This document shows, piece after piece, positions 61,051-64,000 of a stretch of 64,000 nt of DNA; the first letter of the stretch is position 1; every line of letters begins with the position of its first letter. The DNA is from Lycium barbarum (lineage: Eukaryota > Streptophyta > Magnoliopsida > Solanales > Solanaceae). The stretch spans positions 110,903,601-110,967,600 of the forward strand of contig NC_083339.1 in NCBI RefSeq assembly GCF_019175385.1, read 5' to 3'. The position numbers and the translations under genes were made by a program. A model generated the notes under the pieces. That model was not told the DNA's origin and did not search any database. It worked only from the letters and a program-made list of their open reading frames with translations.

Positions 61051-61782
61051 TCAAGAACAAAAAAGCCTGGAGAACAAATAACCATGACAACCCTGGACAG
61101 TATCAAGCAACGGACTAGTCTGACACGCTTCCTCTACAGGACGGTTCATCCATTTCTTTGATAATTCTTCTGCACTTGCAGCAAGCTGATGCTGCAAGAC
61201 AGCTGCACCTAGCGGTCCTACCAAATTGAGCCTTGTTGCAGCAGATACAACATCTCTCATTGTTGTAAACATGTAAGCCTTCTGACAAGTTTCAGCATTT
61301 AATCCAAGAACCCCACAGACAAGTCCAAAAATGGGAGCATGGTGGAAACGGAAAGCTCCGCTAGTCAAAGACATTTCTCGCATAGTTTTTAAATAAGGAA
61401 CTTCCTGGAACACAGCAGCAGCTACTCTCAAAAGTGCTGATCCTTGTGAAATAGATGCTTTCCTACCAACTTCATTTGTCAGTGTTGCATCCAATATTTT
61501 ATCAAGTTTATACCATGTTTCGACATTCGGAGATGCATTTAAAGTATAGACGAAAGGAAGCAATAGGCTTCCTGTATTCTCTAGTAAATGGATCACAAAT
61601 GTTCGAAGGTCTTCAGGCCCATAGACTAACTGAGCTTGAATAGCAGCCTCAAGGCCAAAAGAATGAGCAAAGCCACCAGTAGGAAGAACAGAATCGAGCA
61701 ATTGCCATTGGCTCCACTGAAGTAGTGATTCAGCTGGTGGAAATTGGGGAGTACCTTCAATTTTCTCTACCAGATCCTCCAT
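61051..61782 (-). CDS. UREF: Urease accessory protein UreF
   Basis: 243-residue chaperone that, with UreD and UreG, forms the complex loading nickel into urease, needed for urea recycling in plant cytosol. The start MEDLVEKIEGTPQF at 61782 is chosen because a good splice acceptor ends 10 nt upstream; an in-frame Met at 61860 would add 26 residues from the presumed intron. Diagnostic segments: WQLLDSVLPTGGFAHSFGLE (residues 26-45), HHAPIFGLVCGVLG, SAATRLNLVGPLGAAVLQHQ, and the conserved C-terminus CQTSPLLDTVQGCHGYLFSR plus LFCS. Length and ends match plant UreF proteins. The coding region is uninterrupted in one exon and looks functional. No other urease gene lies in the window. Confidence 0.94.
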   Translation of the reverse strand: MEDLVEKIEGTPQFPPAESLLQWSQWQLLDSVLPTGGFAHSFGLEAAIQAQLVYGPEDLRTFVIHLLENTGSLLLPFVYTLNASPNVETWYKLDKILDATLTNEVGRKASISQGSALLRVAAAVFQEVPYLKTMREMSLTSGAFRFHHAPIFGLVCGVLGLNAETCQKAYMFTTMRDVVSAATRLNLVGPLGAAVLQHQLAASAEELSKKWMNRPVEEACQTSPLLDTVQGCHGYLFSRLFCS

Positions 61783-61792
61783 CTTTAGATGC

Positions 61793-62935
61793 CTGAGCAA
61801 GTTATAAACAGGACAGAATATAACCAAACAGGAGGAAACGGCAATACTGTGTTGAACCATTCAGAATGGTCTAAGTAAGATGATGTAAATTAATTGATTA
61901 AGTACAATTTGCTATCTAGCAAAAGAAATGTTGTGCAATCAAATTGCAAAAGAAAGATTTTGCAATTAGATACATTGTCAGAAGTAGCAATAGGTTCCTG
62001 TCCACTAAAGCATACTGAAAATCTTAAAGAAATTTGTTTTTGGGAACAATCTGTTGATCATATATTAGTAAGATCAGATTCTAACTACAACCTTATGTCA
62101 TAGTGAAAGCGATTATATATATCCGGACAGATATAGTTCATCAACAATCTTTAGAATCTATGACCAACTAATGGTTTTACCCACTGGCTCAGAGAAGCAA
62201 ATAGTTGTAAACTTAACAGCCTAGCTGCTCTATATCAACGTGATCATCAAAAGAACAATTCATGCCATCACATAGGACCAAAATGATATCTTGCATTAGG
62301 CATCAAACTTTTTTTAAGCTGCTTTTTGTTTATGATATTAATATTCTTAGAACAACTATATGACAATAGAGTGTGTTTTCTTTAGCTTACGATTACTCTT
62401 TGAATTCTTTGAATAACAGTACGAATGAAACATAAGTACCCCTTTAAAAAAAATTCCGTCGTTCATCCAGAAACTTACACCATGATATATAAAGTATTTA
62501 AATTTCCTGTAAAGAATCACTCTCTATAAACTAAATTTCAAAGGCTTACAAAAATAGAAAGTCTTTTCGTTTCACTGCTTTTCAGCCATGGACCAGTACA
62601 TACTCTAGGTGTTTAACATACTAAATGGCCATAGTGAATAGACTAATTTGGATACGACGGTGTTCCTAGCGTCAAATGATGTCATATGCTCAATGTTAAT
62701 AAGATAATTTTCTTTTCCTTTTCTTGACTGCAGCACTAAAGGAAGATCATTTCACCCAAATAACTTTGGATTATAATCACTTGAAGGCTGAAATAAATAA
62801 AAATGCCAACTTCATTTATAAATATCACAAAAATGAGCAACCAGAGATGAGACTGTAATTAAACAGTGAGAGTATTTGAATTTCTACCATTAAATTTGAA
62901 GGGGAAAGGAGAGAAGAGAAAGAAAAGATACTTAC
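61793..62935 (-). other. Probable 5' UTR intron of UREF (1.14 kb)
   Basis: A perfect plant donor gtaagt begins at 62935 on the minus strand, and an acceptor ttgctcag ends at 61793, 10 nt before the start codon. A 5' untranslated exon would cover about 62936-63000. No other gene is visible in this stretch. Based on consensus sites only. Confidence 0.5.
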
Positions 62936-63112
62936 AAATCGAAATCGCCGAAGGACTTGGGAAGCTCACAACTTCAAAACTGATGGGCTAGTAGTATATC
63001 AGATCAGAGCCCAATTGCAAAAATCGATTCGTTTATTGGTTGAGCACAAGTAGCATGGGAAATGAATTACCTTGAAAATGGGTAATTTTAAATTTTGAAC
63101 CCTGCTTGTTTT

Positions 63113-63288
63113 CATAGGTGGAGCCAAGATTTGAAGCTTATGGGTTTAAAATTTTAATTCTTTAAAGTTATTTAGTTCTAAATTAATAATTAGTACATAT
63201 TTTACAAAAAATTTAATACAAATATATAATTCGGATCAAAGCTACTGATTCGGTCAAATCCACGTCCGAAGGGCTAGCTCTGCCCCTG
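63113..63288. mobile_element. Short hAT-type MITE upstream of UREF
   Basis: Ends cataggtggagcc and (reverse complement) caggggcagagct, flanked by cttgtttt (63105-63112) and cttgcttt (63289-63296), an 8-bp duplication with one mismatch. 176 bp, AT-rich centre. Confidence 0.6.
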
Positions 63289-63296
63289 CTTGCTTT

Positions 63297-64000
63297 ATCA
63301 GTAAATCTTTAAGATCAAAAATTTTGTCCACTGTTAAACATGAACTTTTGCCCATGGGGAGCAAGATCACCCATATTCCAAGGCCATTCTCGTAAATCAC
63401 CCTAAATAATGTATCTCGCACGTGTTTAAACTTATTTGTTCGTTTAGGACATTTGTACGAAATTAACCTTGGCATTACACACACAAAAAAAATGAAAAAA
63501 TAGTCTTAGGAGTCGTTTGGACATGGTTTAAAATCATGAGATGAAATTATATTTGGATATGCAATTTTAATTTTTGTAAGTTGTATCTTTTTTATAGACA
63601 TACAAACCTCATAAGTTGGGAAAACTATCAAAAAAATTTCAATTCTTATACAATCTTACCAAATGAATAAGTTATAGTTCATAAAAAAATTAATACGCCA
63701 GAAGACCTTTCTAAAAAATACAACATCAATTTATTAAATTTTAGTTCAATAAAAAGGAAAATTTAACATAAATAGTAATGTAACTACTCTTTAATATAAT
63801 CTTCTCACATGATACGAACATAAATAATGATTGGTAAAAGTTAATTAGATTGGTAAATAGTTAGTGATAGTAATTATTAAAAATATCTACCAACTTATTA
63901 AAATAGTTCACAAATTTTCCTATCCAATCAAAATTGTGGATGACTTGCCCATTAAAGTTATGCCAGCTCAATAAAATTATATGCAATTGAATTATTGATG
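63297..64000. other. Upstream intergenic sequence, no gene recognised
   Basis: The segment from about 63511 (agtcgtttggacatggttta) looks like the left part of another interspersed repeat common in plant DNA, but its right end is not identifiable before the window ends. Confidence 0.35.

Overview
This is a eukaryotic, plant nuclear window. It is AT-rich, with sparse intron-bearing genes among LTR retrotransposons, DNA transposons, MITEs, microsatellites and degenerate tandem arrays. A class III peroxidase, a class I TCP transcription factor and a plant-type urease accessory protein UreF point to a dicot. The repeat vocabulary (long-LTR Ty3/gypsy elements primed by initiator tRNA-Met, Stowaway-type CTCCCTC MITEs, hAT-type GGGGCGGA MITEs) looks like Solanaceae. 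That family assignment is inference.

Layout. 1-4620: right part of a minus-strand gypsy element with a 3.25-kb LTR. 4621-7156: gene-poor, with a tRNA-Gly pseudogene, a MITE and a gypsy leader relic. 7157-8480: peroxidase gene (minus). 9323-11513: solo LTR with a perfect 5-bp target duplication. 11640-13165: array of about 133 bp. 13.5-16.3 kb: MITEs and simple repeats. 17.1-18.8 kb: satellite whose monomer carries an internal dyad. 19459-19945: MITE. 20213-26133: Ty1/copia element with well preserved LTRs but a decayed interior. 26214-54947: one Mutator-like element (MULE) swollen to 28.7 kb by nested insertions. 54957-64000: genic tail with a TCP gene and UreF, both minus.

The MULE is the centrepiece. 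Its ends match as inverted repeats of about 110 bp flanked by a 9-bp duplication (8/9 identical). Inside are a broken GRF-zinc-finger/coiled-coil/membrane ORF, two related minus-strand ORFs of unknown function (one split by a 1.58-kb hAT element with an exact 8-bp duplication), a 135-bp tandem array, and a Mutator transposase pseudogene. The transposase is cut twice: by gypsy element 1 (31676-43234, plus strand, itself carrying a 2.5-kb solo LTR in gag) and by gypsy element 2 (44237-53413, minus strand, 5-bp duplication gacat). Removing element 2 with one duplication re-creates an uninterrupted DRHQGI motif, which confirms the order of events.

The most interesting non-coding signal is shared RNA-like structure in unrelated LTR families. 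About 45-55 nt downstream of the primer binding site, three gypsy elements carry a long hairpin whose loop is a self-complementary or nearly self-complementary hexamer (GTGCAC, TGCGCG, GGGCCC), reminiscent of retroviral dimerisation sites. Within the LTRs, seven copies from five families show one or two hairpins with compensatory differences. Family-specific palindrome clusters also sit upstream of the presumptive TATA boxes. No prokaryotic features, CRISPR arrays or intact transposase or reverse transcriptase genes were found.
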